A stretch of DNA of 64,000 bases from an uncultured Burkholderiaceae bacterium (lineage in GTDB: Bacteria; Pseudomonadota; Gammaproteobacteria; Burkholderiales; Burkholderiaceae_B). The translations under genes and the position numbers were made by a program. The notes under the pieces were generated by a model. The model worked only from the letters and a program-made list of their open reading frames with translations, had not been told where the DNA came from and did not search any database. Where the stretch lies: the NCBI GenBank assembly GCA_934525625.1, contig CAKSZL010000001.1, forward strand, positions 372,001 to 436,000, written 5' to 3'. Shown in pieces: positions 25,087 to 34,603 of the stretch (positions are counted from its first letter, which is position 1; the number at the start of each line of letters is the position of its first letter).

Positions 25087-25998
25087 ATGCGTCTCGTTAC
25101 CTACCGCCGCCATATCCAGGAAGCCGCCCGCCTGGGCGCCATCGTCGACAACCAGGTCATCGACCTCGAATACCTGGGCCTGAGCGCCGGCATCGACCTG
25201 CCCGACAACATGCTCGACTTCATCGACCTGGGCCCGGGCGCCGTCGCCAGCACCACCGAACTGCTCGAAGCCCATGCCGGCCAATGGCCCGTCGGCGTGG
25301 CCCAGCCCATCCAGAACGTCAAGCTGCTGGCGCCCATCCCGCGCCCGCGCAAGAACATCTTCGGCATCGGCCTGAACTACGTCGAGCACGTCGAAGAATC
25401 CAGCCGCTCGCTGGACACCTCCGCCGACCTGCCCAAGCAGCCCGTCATCTTCTCCAAGCCGCCCACCTCGGTCATCGGCGACGGCGACGCCATCGAGCAC
25501 AACGCCGCCATCACGCAGCAACTGGACTGGGAAGTCGAACTGGCCGCCATCATCGGCACGCGCGCCAAGCGCGTTTCCGAAGAAGACGCGCTCTCCTACG
25601 TGTTCGGCTACAGCGTCATGAACGACATCAGCGCGCGCGACAACCGCCGCGCCGGCCAATGGATCTACTCCAAGGGCCAGGACACCTTCGCGCCCTTCGG
25701 CCCGTGCATCGTCACCGCCGACGAAATCCCCGACCCGCAAAACCTGAACCTGTGGCTCAAGGTCAACGGCGAAATCAAGCAGCAGTCCAACACCAAGCAC
25801 ATGCTGTTCAACGTCGCCGTGCTGGTCTCCGACATCAGCGCCGGCATCACGCTGGAGCCGGGCGACATCATCGCCACCGGCACGCCCTCGGGCGTGGGCG
25901 CGGGCCGCACGCCGCAAGAATGGATGTGGCCGGGCGACGTCGTCGAAGCCTGCGTGGAAGGCATCGGCACGCTGCGCAACCCCATCGTTCCCGTCTAA
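25087..25998 (+). CDS. Fumarylacetoacetate hydrolase family protein (candidate maleylpyruvate/fumarylpyruvate hydrolase)
   Basis: The 303-residue protein starts at ATG 25087 behind AGGA (MRLVTYRRHIQEAARLGAIV). The FAH catalytic domain includes NIFGIGLNYVEHVEES, the metal-binding WEVELAAIIGTRAKRVSEED and FGYSVMNDISARDNR, and ends with the GDIIATGTPSGVGAG block. It hydrolyses a C-C bond in a ring-cleavage product to give pyruvate. It lies right after the first dioxygenase and no glutathione isomerase is next to it, so direct hydrolysis of maleylpyruvate to maleate is a reasonable guess. Confidence 0.88.
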   Translation: MRLVTYRRHIQEAARLGAIVDNQVIDLEYLGLSAGIDLPDNMLDFIDLGPGAVASTTELLEAHAGQWPVGVAQPIQNVKLLAPIPRPRKNIFGIGLNYVEHVEESSRSLDTSADLPKQPVIFSKPPTSVIGDGDAIEHNAAITQQLDWEVELAAIIGTRAKRVSEEDALSYVFGYSVMNDISARDNRRAGQWIYSKGQDTFAPFGPCIVTADEIPDPQNLNLWLKVNGEIKQQSNTKHMLFNVAVLVSDISAGITLEPGDIIATGTPSGVGAGRTPQEWMWPGDVVEACVEGIGTLRNPIVPV

Positions 25999-26010
25999 GA
26001 CGGCGCAAGC

Positions 26011-26045
26011 AGGCCTTCGCTACGATCGTGCGAAGGCCTTTCCCA
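26011..26045 (+). terminator. Stem-loop between FAH-family hydrolase and nitrilase
   Basis: AGGCCTTCGC (26011-26020) and GCGAAGGCCT (26030-26039) form a 10-bp perfect stem with a 9-base loop and then TTCCC. Probably a terminator or attenuator within the gene set. Confidence 0.65.
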
Positions 26046-26070
26046 TTCTTGTCTACAGGTTGCTTTCCCC

Positions 26071-27102
26071 ATGCTCAACCTCCCCACCGTCAAAGTCGCC
26101 GCCGTCCAAGCCAGTCCCGTCTTTCTCGACACCCAGGCCACCGTCGAAAAGGCCTGCGGCCTGATCGCCGAAGCCGCTTCCCAAGGCGCGCAGCTCATCG
26201 CCTTCCCCGAAGTCTTCATCTCCGCCTATCCCTACTGGAACTGGTTCATGTCGCCGGTGGAAGGCAGCCCCTGGTTCGACAAGCTGTGCCGCAGCGCCAT
26301 CGAGATTCCCGGCCCCGAAATCCAGCGCATCGCCCAAGAGGCCGGTCGCCACGGCGTGCATGTGGTCATCGGCGTCAACGAACGCAACCCCTTGAGCATC
26401 GCCACCCTCTACAACACGCTGGTGTTCATCGGCCCCGACGGCAAGCTGATGGGCCGCCACCGCAAGCTGGTGCCCACCTGGGCCGAAAAGCTCACCTGGG
26501 CCAACGGCGACGGCGCCTCGCTGCGCGTGTACGACACCCCCATCGGCCGCCTGGGCGGCTTGGCTTGCGGCGAGAACACCAACACGCTGGCGCGCTTCAG
26601 CCTGCTGGCGCAAGGCGAACTGCTGCACGTGGCCAGCTACATCTCGCTGCCCGTCGCGCCGCCCGACTACGACATGTCCGAAGCCATCAAGGTGCGTGCC
26701 ATGGCCCACAGCTTCGAGGGCAAGGTGTTCACCGTCGTGTCGTGCTCGACGATTTCCGAAGAGATCATCCAGGCCTTCACCGCCAGCCACCCGCAGGCCG
26801 AAACCATGCTCCGCCGCAAGAACAGCGCGTTCTCCGGCGTCATCGGGCCGGACGGCCGCCTGGTCGGCGAACCGCTGATAGACAAGGAAGGCATCGTCTA
26901 CGCCGACGTCGACCTCTCGCGCTGCATCCAGCCGCGCCAGATGCACGACATCACCGGCCACTACAACCGCTTCGACGTATTCGACCTGCGCGTCAACCGC
27001 CGTCCCCAACAGGCCGCCCAGTTCCTGAACGACGGCCAGGCGCCCCAGCTCGATTTCGACGAAGACCTGCCGGCCGGCCCCTCGGCCGCCGAGGCGCCAT
27101 GA
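26071..27102 (+). CDS. Nitrilase
   Basis: The 343-residue enzyme hydrolyses a nitrile directly to acid and ammonia. The catalytic triad is visible: Glu47 (AFPEVFISAYP), Lys132 (HRKLVPTWAEK) and Cys166 (GLACGENTNTLARF). The ACGENTN context is that of true nitrilases rather than amidases. ATG 26071 gives the normal N-terminus. The stop overlaps the start of a GntR gene by four bases (ATGA). Its place beside a ring-cleavage set hints at cyano-substituted aromatic or aryl-nitrile substrates; that is inference. Confidence 0.9.
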   Translation: MLNLPTVKVAAVQASPVFLDTQATVEKACGLIAEAASQGAQLIAFPEVFISAYPYWNWFMSPVEGSPWFDKLCRSAIEIPGPEIQRIAQEAGRHGVHVVIGVNERNPLSIATLYNTLVFIGPDGKLMGRHRKLVPTWAEKLTWANGDGASLRVYDTPIGRLGGLACGENTNTLARFSLLAQGELLHVASYISLPVAPPDYDMSEAIKVRAMAHSFEGKVFTVVSCSTISEEIIQAFTASHPQAETMLRRKNSAFSGVIGPDGRLVGEPLIDKEGIVYADVDLSRCIQPRQMHDITGHYNRFDVFDLRVNRRPQQAAQFLNDGQAPQLDFDEDLPAGPSAAEAP

Positions 27103-27827
27103 ACCTGGTGCAAGCGAACCCTCCGGCCGCACGTGCCGCGACCTTGGCCGAACAGGCCTACGTCGCGCTCAAGCAAGACATCATGTCCGGCGAGCTGGCC
27201 CCCGGCCAGCCGCTGCGGCTGGAGTTCCTGAAGAACCGGTACGACCTCAGCTTCACCCCGCTGCGCGAGGCGCTCAACCGCCTGCAAAGCGAACGCTTGG
27301 TCGAATCGGCCGCGCTGCGCGGCTTTCGCGTCACGCCGCTTTCCATCGAAGAAATGCGCGACGCCATGAGCGCGCGCACGCTGATAGACTGCGAAGCGCT
27401 GGAACGCGCCATAGACCAGGGCGGCGACGCCTGGGAAACCGGCATCGTCGGCGCGCTGCACGCGCTCGACCTCGTCTCCAAACGCCAGGCCGACAGCGTC
27501 GCGCCCCCCGCCTACGATGAAGTCGAGCAGCGCCACCTGGCCCTGCACCGCGCGCTCATCGCCGCCTGTCATTCGCGCTGGCTGATGGATTTCTCGATGG
27601 CGCTTTACATCCAGACGGAGCGCTACCGCCGCCCCATGCTGATGCAAACCCCGCCCGACGCCATCAAGCGTGACGTCTCGAAAGAACACCACGCCATCGT
27701 CAACGCGACGCTGGAGCGGGACAAGGCCAAGGCGGTCGCGCTGTTGGCGGAACACTACGAGAACACGGCGCGGCTGATAGAAGTCGTGTTGGCGGGCAAG
27801 CCCGCGGTACTTCCAAGCAACGCCTAA
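27099..27827 (+). CDS. GntR family regulator, FCD (FadR) subfamily
   Basis: The 242-residue regulator starts at ATG 27099, overlapping the nitrilase stop. The winged helix reads ALKQDIMSGELAPGQPLRLE and FTPLREALNRLQSERLVESA; the FCD ligand domain follows (about 85-230) with DCEALERAI and EHHAIVNATLERD. Translational coupling to nitrilase suggests it controls the nitrilase or the whole ring-cleavage set. The frame is open far upstream through the nitrilase and hydrolase genes, but only this start is sensible. Confidence 0.9.
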   Translation: MNLVQANPPAARAATLAEQAYVALKQDIMSGELAPGQPLRLEFLKNRYDLSFTPLREALNRLQSERLVESAALRGFRVTPLSIEEMRDAMSARTLIDCEALERAIDQGGDAWETGIVGALHALDLVSKRQADSVAPPAYDEVEQRHLALHRALIAACHSRWLMDFSMALYIQTERYRRPMLMQTPPDAIKRDVSKEHHAIVNATLERDKAKAVALLAEHYENTARLIEVVLAGKPAVLPSNA

Positions 27828-27962
27828 GTCCAAGTCACATAGTAGGCACTTCGGGAAGCACTGCTGGTGCGCGTGCGATCGTGTTCACCAAGGTGCCCGA
27901 ATCCGTGGTCGCCAGCGGCACGCCCGTATGCAGCGGCATTTTTTATATCGCCAGCGGGCGTG

Positions 27963-28079
27963 GCATTAACAGCACTCCAGACCATGGCAATGTTCATGCG
28001 CTACGTCCATACTGAGGACGACTCAATGCGCAAGGCGACCTAACTGATGGCGAACCAGCGCAAGTCCGTCGTGGCCGGC
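27963..28079 (+). pseudogene. Remnant of a tyrosine-recombinase (integrase) C-terminus
   Basis: The frame with codons starting at 27963 reads TALQTMAMFMRYVHTEDDSM then RKAT, an in-frame TAA at 28041, and LMANQRKSVVAG. This resembles the end of phage/transposon tyrosine integrases (MRYVHTEDD..R.AA.L.A.RRKSV), with the catalytic-tyrosine region kept and the rest of the domain missing. It sits in a 630-bp gene-poor gap next to a repeat fragment. A short-motif resemblance only, so moderate confidence. Confidence 0.45.
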
Positions 28080-28407
28080 AAGGTTGTTGCAAGCCAATGG
28101 CTTGCTGCGGAATGCGCACCGTGCATGCACGTCGGCCGAGATCCGGCGCTTTCAACACCTGATGCACACCCACCAGATCGACTCGCTGGACGTGCTGGCC
28201 AACCTGGTGACGCAATGCGCGCACGAGAACAGCGTTTTGACTGCCCAACTGCATCAAAGTCCGCAGCAATGCTTTCTGATTCTGCCGTCATGAACATGCA
28301 CACCAATTACACGACTTGCGGCTACAGATTTGGTTCTAACCGTTGCCAGCCTCGGGAACGTTAGCCGGCCGGCTTGGCAGTAAAACCGCCATCGTTGCCG
28401 GAATTGT
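28080..28407. other. Gene-poor stretch beside the integrase remnant
   Basis: Frames on both strands here are short and overlap each other. A 69-codon frame at 28084-28293 (plus strand, TTG start) reads TSAEIRRFQHLMHTHQIDSL and could be decayed or a small gene, but has no clear ribosome site and no family I recognise. Most likely degraded mobile DNA joining the integrase remnant to the repeat fragment. Confidence 0.35.
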
Positions 28408-28456
28408 CGTCCGGCAAGCGAAGCCGACAAAGCAATAGGTCGATATGGGAATGGAA
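28408..28456. mobile_element. MITE-like element, right-half fragment
   Basis: CGTCCGGCAAGCGAAGCCGA, CAAAGCAATAGG and TCGATATGGGAATGGAAT match the right half of the 102-bp element. It ends against the stop codon of the binding-protein gene. AATGGAAT-T-ATTCCATT (28450-28466) is a perfect palindrome across the junction and can serve as a transcription stop. Confidence 0.65.
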
Positions 28457-29677
28457 TTATTCCATTTTGCATTCGGCGGCATAGACGTCGGAGTGGTTTT
28501 CCACCACTTTGCGTACCGGCACATAGCCTAGCTTGCCGTCCTGGCCGCGTTCCACTCTGACCAAGTACCAGTCCTGCACCGGATGCTGGTTGGACGCGAA
28601 CTTGAAGTTGCCGCGCACCGACTCGAAATCCGCCTTGCGCAGCGCGGCGCGGAATTCGTCGGCCTTGCCGGTGACGTCGCCGCCCACGGCCTTCAGGCCC
28701 GTGCCGATCAAGCGCGCCGTGTCATAGGACGTGGCGGCGTACACCGTCGGACGGCGGCCGTATTCTTTTTCGAACGCGGCGACGAAGTCGCGGCTGGCCT
28801 GGTTGTCCTGCTGCGCCGTCCACTGCGAGATGAGATAAAAGCCTTCGCCCGCATCGCCCGAGGCCGCCAACATGCGATCGTCCATCGAGTAGATGGGGGT
28901 GATCATCTTGATATCCTTGTTCAGCCCCGAATTGGCGAACTGCTTGGCGAAGTTGATGCCGGGGCCGCCGGGCAGGAACTGGAACACGGCCTCGGGCTGC
29001 AGCGAGCGGATGCGCGCCAGCTCGACCGAGAAGTCGGATTGATCCAGCTTGGTGTAGATCTCGGCCAGGATCTCGCCCTTGTACGTGCGCTTGAAGCCGT
29101 TCATGACGTCGCGGCCGGCCTGGTAGGCCGGCGCCATGATGACGATCTTCTTGACGTCCATGTCGTCCGCCGCCATGGCCGCGGAGTCGCTATAGGAATC
29201 GTTTTGCATCGCCACCGAGAAGAAGTTCGGGCTGCAACCCTTGCCGGCGAAGTTGGAGGGCCCCGGATTCAGGCTGACGTAAAAGCCGCCCTGCTTGACG
29301 ACCGAGGGCACCACCGCTACCAGCACGTTGGAGAAGTTGATGCCGGTAAAGAGGCGCACGCCGTCTTGCAGCATCTTTTCGGCCGACTGCTTGCCGGTGG
29401 CCGGCTTCAGGCCGTCGTCCTCGATCAGCAGCCGCACGGGGACGCCGCCCAGCTTGCCGCCCTCCTGCTTGATGGCCAGGCTGAAACCATCGCGCTCGTC
29501 TTCGCCGATGTAGCCGGCCGGCGTGGACAAGGTGGTGATGAAACCGATCTCCAACGGCTTTTGCTGCGCGGACGCCTGAAACGCCACGCCGCCCATGGCC
29601 AGGGCGGCGCAAGCCGCGCCGGCCCATTTGGCCGTGGAAAGCACCCGCTGCTTCGATACCTTCTGGTTACGCTTCAT
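28457..29677 (-). CDS. Branched-chain amino acid-type ABC transporter substrate-binding protein, copy 1
   Basis: The 406-residue periplasmic protein (ATG 29677 behind GGAG) has a long signal peptide ending about FQASAQQ and a peripla_BP_6 fold: IGFITTLSTPAGYIGEDERD, EDDGLKPATGKQSAEKMLQD and RPTVYAATSYDTARLIG. It is a close paralogue of the gene at 33323, sharing long identical blocks. Liv-type binding proteins in aromatic clusters often bind aromatic acids rather than amino acids. It lies downstream of livHMGF on the same strand, separated by a MITE-like element and a stem-loop. Confidence 0.9.
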   Translation of the reverse strand: MKRNQKVSKQRVLSTAKWAGAACAALAMGGVAFQASAQQKPLEIGFITTLSTPAGYIGEDERDGFSLAIKQEGGKLGGVPVRLLIEDDGLKPATGKQSAEKMLQDGVRLFTGINFSNVLVAVVPSVVKQGGFYVSLNPGPSNFAGKGCSPNFFSVAMQNDSYSDSAAMAADDMDVKKIVIMAPAYQAGRDVMNGFKRTYKGEILAEIYTKLDQSDFSVELARIRSLQPEAVFQFLPGGPGINFAKQFANSGLNKDIKMITPIYSMDDRMLAASGDAGEGFYLISQWTAQQDNQASRDFVAAFEKEYGRRPTVYAATSYDTARLIGTGLKAVGGDVTGKADEFRAALRKADFESVRGNFKFASNQHPVQDWYLVRVERGQDGKLGYVPVRKVVENHSDVYAAECKME

Positions 29678-29744
29678 TTGACGCTCTCCTTGACCCAACG
29701 CTGGTTCAATCGAACAGGCCCGCGGCCCGCAATGGATGCTGCGT

Positions 29745-29783
29745 TTCGTCCCGGACGGCGCTTGCCCGCGCGCCCGGGACGAA
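29745..29783 (-). terminator. Stem-loop between livF and binding protein copy 1
   Basis: TTCGTCCCGG (29745-29754) and CCGGGACGAA (29774-29783) make a 10-bp perfect stem with a 19-base GC-rich loop. No T run follows in either direction, so it may be an attenuator or RNA-stability hairpin. Confidence 0.5.
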
Positions 29784-29795
29784 GATTCCTGCTTA

Positions 29796-29897
29796 TTCCA
29801 TTTCTAGATCAAACGAGTACGCGAAGACGAAGCGCAGACAGGTCAAATCGTACGGCAAGCAAAGTCGACAAAGTAATCGCTTGATATGGAAATGGGA
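29796..29897. mobile_element. MITE-like 102-bp element, full copy 2
   Basis: Ends TTCCATTTCTAGATCAAACG and (reverse) TCCCATTTCCATATCAAGCG are inverted repeats with a few mismatches. The interior GTACGCGAAGACGAAGCGCA and CGGCAAGCAAAGTCGACAAA nearly equals the copy at 23496-23597, and the length is identical. It abuts the livF stop codon at 29898. Confidence 0.75.
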
Positions 29898-30592
<695 letters not shown>

Positions 30593-30593
<1 letters not shown>

Positions 30594-31345
30594 CAGTCTT
30601 CTTCTCCCAAATAAGCGTCACGCACCGTCGGGTTGTTGCGCACCTCTTCGGGCGTGCCGGTGAACACCGGCTTGCCGTACACCAGCACCGTGACGCGGTC
30701 GGCCAGCGAGAATACGATGTCCATGTCGTGCTCGACCAGCAGGATGGCGTACCGCCCCTTGAGCCCCAGCAGAATGTCGCGCATCAAGCGCGATTCTTCG
30801 GCGCCCAGGCCGGCCATGGGTTCGTCCAGCAGCAGCACCGAGGCGTTCAGCGACAGCGCGATGGCCAGCTCCAGCTGGCGCTTCTGGCCGTGGGCCAGTT
30901 CCGAGACCTGCAGCTTGGCGTAGTCGCCCAGCCCCACGCGCGCCAATGCCTCGCGCGCAGGCGTGCGCAGGGAGGCGTCTTTGCGCGCATCGATGAGCAG
31001 ATTGAAGCGCTTGCTGGACTGGGCCTGCACGGCCATGGCCACGTTGTCTTCGACCGTCAGGTCGTTGTAGAGCTGGCTGATCTGGAACGAGCGCGCCAGC
31101 CCCACCGCCGCGCGCTTGTGCGCCGGCAGGCGGGTGATGTCGCGGCCATCCAGCAGGATCTGGCCCGAATCGGGGAACATCTCGCCGCTGATCTGCGAGA
31201 TCAGCGTGGTCTTGCCCGCCCCGTTGGGGCCGATCAGCGCATGCAGCTCGCCCGGGCGCACCGAGAGGTTGACGTCGTTGGTGGCGACCAGCGCGCCGAA
31301 GGCCTTGCGCAGGTTGCGGATATCGAGTTTGGCGGTATCAGTCAT
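30593..31345 (-). CDS. livG: ABC transporter ATP-binding protein LivG
   Basis: The 250-residue ATPase has Walker A GPNGAGKTT (about 38-46), FQISQLYNDLTVEDNVAMAV, the signature region ELAHGQKRQLELAIALSLN and Walker B VLLLDEPMAGLG, with the C-terminal GEVR-type tail VRNNPTVRDAYLGEED typical of LivG. It overlaps livM by eight bases, so translation is coupled. Confidence 0.93.
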
Positions 31346-32306
31346 GGCTATTCTTCCCTGCCAGCCAGCCGAACAGGCCGCGTTTACTGAACAATACGAC
31401 CAGCACCAGCACCGGCCCCAGGAACAGCATCCAGTTTTCCGTCCAGCCCGTCAGCCATTGTTCCAGGCCCAGGTACACGATGGCGCCCAGGATGGCGCCG
31501 TAAATGGTGCCCATGCCGCCCAGGATGATCATGGCCATCAGCGTGCCGGATTTAAGCCAGGCCGCCATGTCGGGGCTGACGTACAGCGCGTAGTTGGCCC
31601 ACAGCGCGCCGGCCAGGCCGGTGCCCGCCGCCGAGATGACGAAGGCCGTCAGCTTGTAGCGCATGGGCGCGTAGCCCAGGTTGATGTTGCGCCGCTCGTT
31701 CTGCTTGAAGCCGCGCAGCACCATGCCGAACGGCGACTTGACGATGCGCCGGCACAGCCACACCCAGAACGCCATCAGGGCGAAGCACACGTAATAGAAC
31801 ACCGTGGGGTTGTCCAGGTCGAGGCCGGGCAGCACGTTGCGCGAGGTGACCGACATGCCGTCGTCGCCCCCGTACGTGACCAGGCCCACCAGCACGAAAT
31901 ACAGCATCTGCGCAAAGGCCAGCGTAATCATGATGAACTGGATGCCCGAGGTGCGCAGCGACAGGAAGCCCATCACCAAGCCCACCACGGCCGAGACCAC
32001 CATGGCCAGCGGCCACAGGATCAGCGCCGAATCGGTGCCGGCCCAGCCGAAGATGGTTTCGCCCATGTCCATGTGAAAGGCGATGGCCGCCACCAGATAG
32101 CCGCCGATGCCGAAAAAGGCCGCGTGGCCGAAGCTGACCATGGCCCCGTAGCCCAGCACCAGATCCAGGCTGACCGCCGCCAGCGCATAGATGACGAACT
32201 GCGTGCCCATGTTGATGAGAAAGCTGCTGCCCGTGAGCCCCGCCAGCGCGGGCACCAGCAGCAGGCAGGCAAAAATCAGAAGTACGACAATGAATTTGCG
32301 ATTCAT
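31338..32306 (-). CDS. livM: ABC transporter permease LivM
   Basis: The 322-residue permease has about nine to ten hydrophobic segments. LGYGAMVSFGHAAFFGIGGY (about 50-69) is the family motif, and MIILGGMGTIYGAILGA (about 255) is the cytoplasmic coupling region. It is followed by livG with overlap and preceded by livH seven bases upstream. Confidence 0.92.
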   Translation of the reverse strand: MNRKFIVVLLIFACLLLVPALAGLTGSSFLINMGTQFVIYALAAVSLDLVLGYGAMVSFGHAAFFGIGGYLVAAIAFHMDMGETIFGWAGTDSALILWPLAMVVSAVVGLVMGFLSLRTSGIQFIMITLAFAQMLYFVLVGLVTYGGDDGMSVTSRNVLPGLDLDNPTVFYYVCFALMAFWVWLCRRIVKSPFGMVLRGFKQNERRNINLGYAPMRYKLTAFVISAAGTGLAGALWANYALYVSPDMAAWLKSGTLMAMIILGGMGTIYGAILGAIVYLGLEQWLTGWTENWMLFLGPVLVLVVLFSKRGLFGWLAGKNSHD

Positions 32307-32313
32307 GTTTGCT

Positions 32314-33228
32314 TTACCTTTGCGCCGGGATCAGGCCGCGCGGCTTGACCAGCAGCACGACGGCCATCAGGATGTAGATACTGGCGGACACCAGACTGGA
32401 GCTGACCGTCGAGCTGACTTCGGGCGGCAGCACCTGCGACATCCAGATCGGAATGTAGGCGCGCCCCAAGGCGTCGGTCATGCCCACCAGCACCGAGCCC
32501 AGCAGCGCCCCGCGCACCGAGCCCACGCCGCCCACCACGATCACCACCAGCGTCGTAATGAGCACCTTCTCGCCCATGCCGATTTCCACGGCCAGCAGCG
32601 GCGCGGCCATGACGCCGGCGAAACCGCACAGCACCGCGCCCAGGCCGAACACCATCATGAACAGGCGCCGGATGTTGATGCCCAGCGCTTCGACGATCTC
32701 GACGTCGTCGGCCCCGGCGCGCACCAGCATGCCGATGCGCGTGCGCGAGATCAGCAGCCACAGGCCGATGGCCACCAGGATGCCCGCGCCGATGAAGGCC
32801 AGGCGCATGACGGGGTAGTTCAGGCCCGGCATCAGTTCGATGGAACCCGACAGCAGCGGCGGGATCGCCACGAAGGGGGGGCTGCGCCCGAACACCAGCG
32901 TAACCAGCGCGTTGGTGAAGAAGATGACGCCTAGCGTGGCCAGCACTTGATCCAGGTGATCGCGCTGGTACAGGCGGCTGATGATGAGCCGCTCGACGAT
33001 CAGGCCGTAGATGCCCGCGCCGACGATGGCGGCCAATATCGCCACCAGGAAGGAACCGGTAATGGCCACGGCCGAGGCGGCGCAGAACGCGCCTATCATG
33101 TAGAACGAGCCGTGAGCCAGGTTCACGACGTTCATGATGCCGAAAATGAGGGTCAGGCCGGAAGCCAGCAGAAACAGCAGGGCGCTGTACTGCAAACCGT
33201 TCATGGCCTGTTCTATGAGCAAATGCAT
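32314..33228 (-). CDS. livH: ABC transporter permease LivH
   Basis: The 304-residue permease starts MHLLIEQAMNGLQYSALLFL and shows about eight hydrophobic segments, with GLTLIFGIMNVVNLAHGSFY (about 24-43) and VVIVVGGVGSVRGALLGSVL (about 232-251) as family motifs. It lies about 95 bp after the second binding-protein gene. Confidence 0.92.
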   Translation of the reverse strand: MHLLIEQAMNGLQYSALLFLLASGLTLIFGIMNVVNLAHGSFYMIGAFCAASAVAITGSFLVAILAAIVGAGIYGLIVERLIISRLYQRDHLDQVLATLGVIFFTNALVTLVFGRSPPFVAIPPLLSGSIELMPGLNYPVMRLAFIGAGILVAIGLWLLISRTRIGMLVRAGADDVEIVEALGINIRRLFMMVFGLGAVLCGFAGVMAAPLLAVEIGMGEKVLITTLVVIVVGGVGSVRGALLGSVLVGMTDALGRAYIPIWMSQVLPPEVSSTVSSSLVSASIYILMAVVLLVKPRGLIPAQR

Positions 33229-33262
33229 ACGGGTGTCATCCGTAGGAAAAAACAGCCCGGCC

Positions 33263-33288
33263 GGCCTGGAACGCTAAGGAGCCAGGCC
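33263..33288 (-). terminator. Stem-loop between binding protein copy 2 and livH
   Basis: GGCCTGG (33263-33269) and CCAGGCC (33282-33288) form a 7-bp stem with flanking GC-rich pairing. Such hairpins after a binding-protein gene often let it be expressed above the permease genes. No T run is present. Confidence 0.4.
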
Positions 33289-33322
33289 AGCGCGGGCGAT
33301 CAAGCGGACGATGGCCGGGCCA

Positions 33323-34495
33323 TCAGTCCATCTTGCATTCGGACGCATACACGTCGGTGTGATCCGCAACGATCACGCCCTGAGGGGCGTAATCCAGCTT
33401 GCCGTTGGCGCCGCGCTCGACCTTGACCAGGAACCAGTCCTGGATGGGGTAGTGGTTGGGGCCGAACTTGAGCTTGCCGCGCACGCTGTCGAACTCCGCC
33501 TTGCGCAACGCTTCGCGGAATTGGTCCGCCTTGCCGGTGACGTCGCCGTCCACAGCTTTAAGCGCCGTGCCGATCAGGCGCGCCGTGTCGTACGAAGTCG
33601 CGGCGTACACCGTCGGGCGGCGGCCGTATTCTTTCTCGAACGCGGCCACGAAGTCGCGGCTGGCCTGGTTGTCCTGGTCGGCCGTCCATTGCGTGCTCAG
33701 GTAGAAGCCTTCGCCCGCATCACCCGTGGCGGCCAGCATGCGGTCGTCCATGGAGTACAGCGGCGTCACCATCTTGACCGTCTTGTTCAGGCCCGAGTTG
33801 GCGAATTGCTTGGCGAAGTTGATGCCCGCGCCGCCCGGCAGGAATTCGAAGATCGCTTCGGGGGCCAGCGAGCGGATGCGCGCCAGCTCGACCGAGAAGT
33901 CCGACTGATCCAGCTTGGTGTAGATCTCGGCCACGACCTCGCCCTTGTAGGCGCGCTTGAAGGCGGTGAGCGCATCGCGTCCGGCCTGGTAGGCCGGCGC
34001 CATGATGACCATCTTCTTGATGCCCATGTTGTTGGCGGCAATGGCCGACGAATCGCCGTACGAGTCGTTCTGCATGGCCACCGAGAAGAAGTTCTTGTTG
34101 CAGGCCTTGCCCGCGAAGTTCGACGGGCCGGCGTTCAGGCTGACGAAGAAGCCGCCATCTTTGACGACCGAGGGCACCACCGCGACCAGCACGTTGGAGA
34201 AGTTGATGCCGGTAAACAGGCGCACGCCGTCTTGCAGCATTTTCTCGGCCGACTGCTTGCCGGTGGCGGGCTTGAGGCCGTCGTCTTCGACCAGCAGGCG
34301 CACGGGCACGCCGCCCAGCTTGCCGTCCCCTTGCTTGATGGCCAGGTTGAACGCGTCGCGCTGGTCTTCGCCGATGTAGCCGGCCGGCGTGGACAAGGTG
34401 CCGATGAAGCCGATGTCCACCGGCTTCTGGGCGTGGCCCAGCGTGGCATACGCGGCAAGAGCCAGGCCGATGCCGAGTTTTGTTATAGATTGCAT
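33323..34495 (-). CDS. Branched-chain amino acid-type ABC transporter substrate-binding protein, copy 2
   Basis: The 390-residue periplasmic protein has a signal peptide (MQSITKLGIGLALAAYATLG, cleaved after AHA-Q) and the same fold and blocks as the copy at 28457: GYIGEDQRDAFNLAIKQGDG, GKQSAEKMLQDGVRLFTGIN and SRDFVAAFEKEYGRRPTVYA. It is the first gene of the Liv operon. A promoter/operator motif identical over most of 27 bp to that of the first gentisate operon lies about 80 bp before its start, tying the importer to aromatic degradation. Confidence 0.92.
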   Translation of the reverse strand: MQSITKLGIGLALAAYATLGHAQKPVDIGFIGTLSTPAGYIGEDQRDAFNLAIKQGDGKLGGVPVRLLVEDDGLKPATGKQSAEKMLQDGVRLFTGINFSNVLVAVVPSVVKDGGFFVSLNAGPSNFAGKACNKNFFSVAMQNDSYGDSSAIAANNMGIKKMVIMAPAYQAGRDALTAFKRAYKGEVVAEIYTKLDQSDFSVELARIRSLAPEAIFEFLPGGAGINFAKQFANSGLNKTVKMVTPLYSMDDRMLAATGDAGEGFYLSTQWTADQDNQASRDFVAAFEKEYGRRPTVYAATSYDTARLIGTALKAVDGDVTGKADQFREALRKAEFDSVRGKLKFGPNHYPIQDWFLVKVERGANGKLDYAPQGVIVADHTDVYASECKMD

Positions 34496-34576
34496 GAGGA
34501 AAGCCTCCTGAGTGTAAATCTTGTGAGAGGGGAACCTGTTTACCCGTACCAGGATATCCGGAAACGGACTCGGGTG

Positions 34577-34603
34577 GATTTTATAAAATAATCGTTATTT
34601 TCG
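34577..34603 (-). promoter_or_regulatory. Promoter/operator of the Liv operon, motif shared with the first gentisate operon
   Basis: Read on the reverse strand: CGAAAAT, four variable bases (AACG), then ATTATTTTATAAAATC. This equals the motif at 23670-23696 except for those four bases. TATAAA within it would be the -10. It contains the palindrome ATTTTATAAAAT (34578-34589). The upstream -35 is poor here, fitting activator-dependent expression. Confidence 0.6.
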
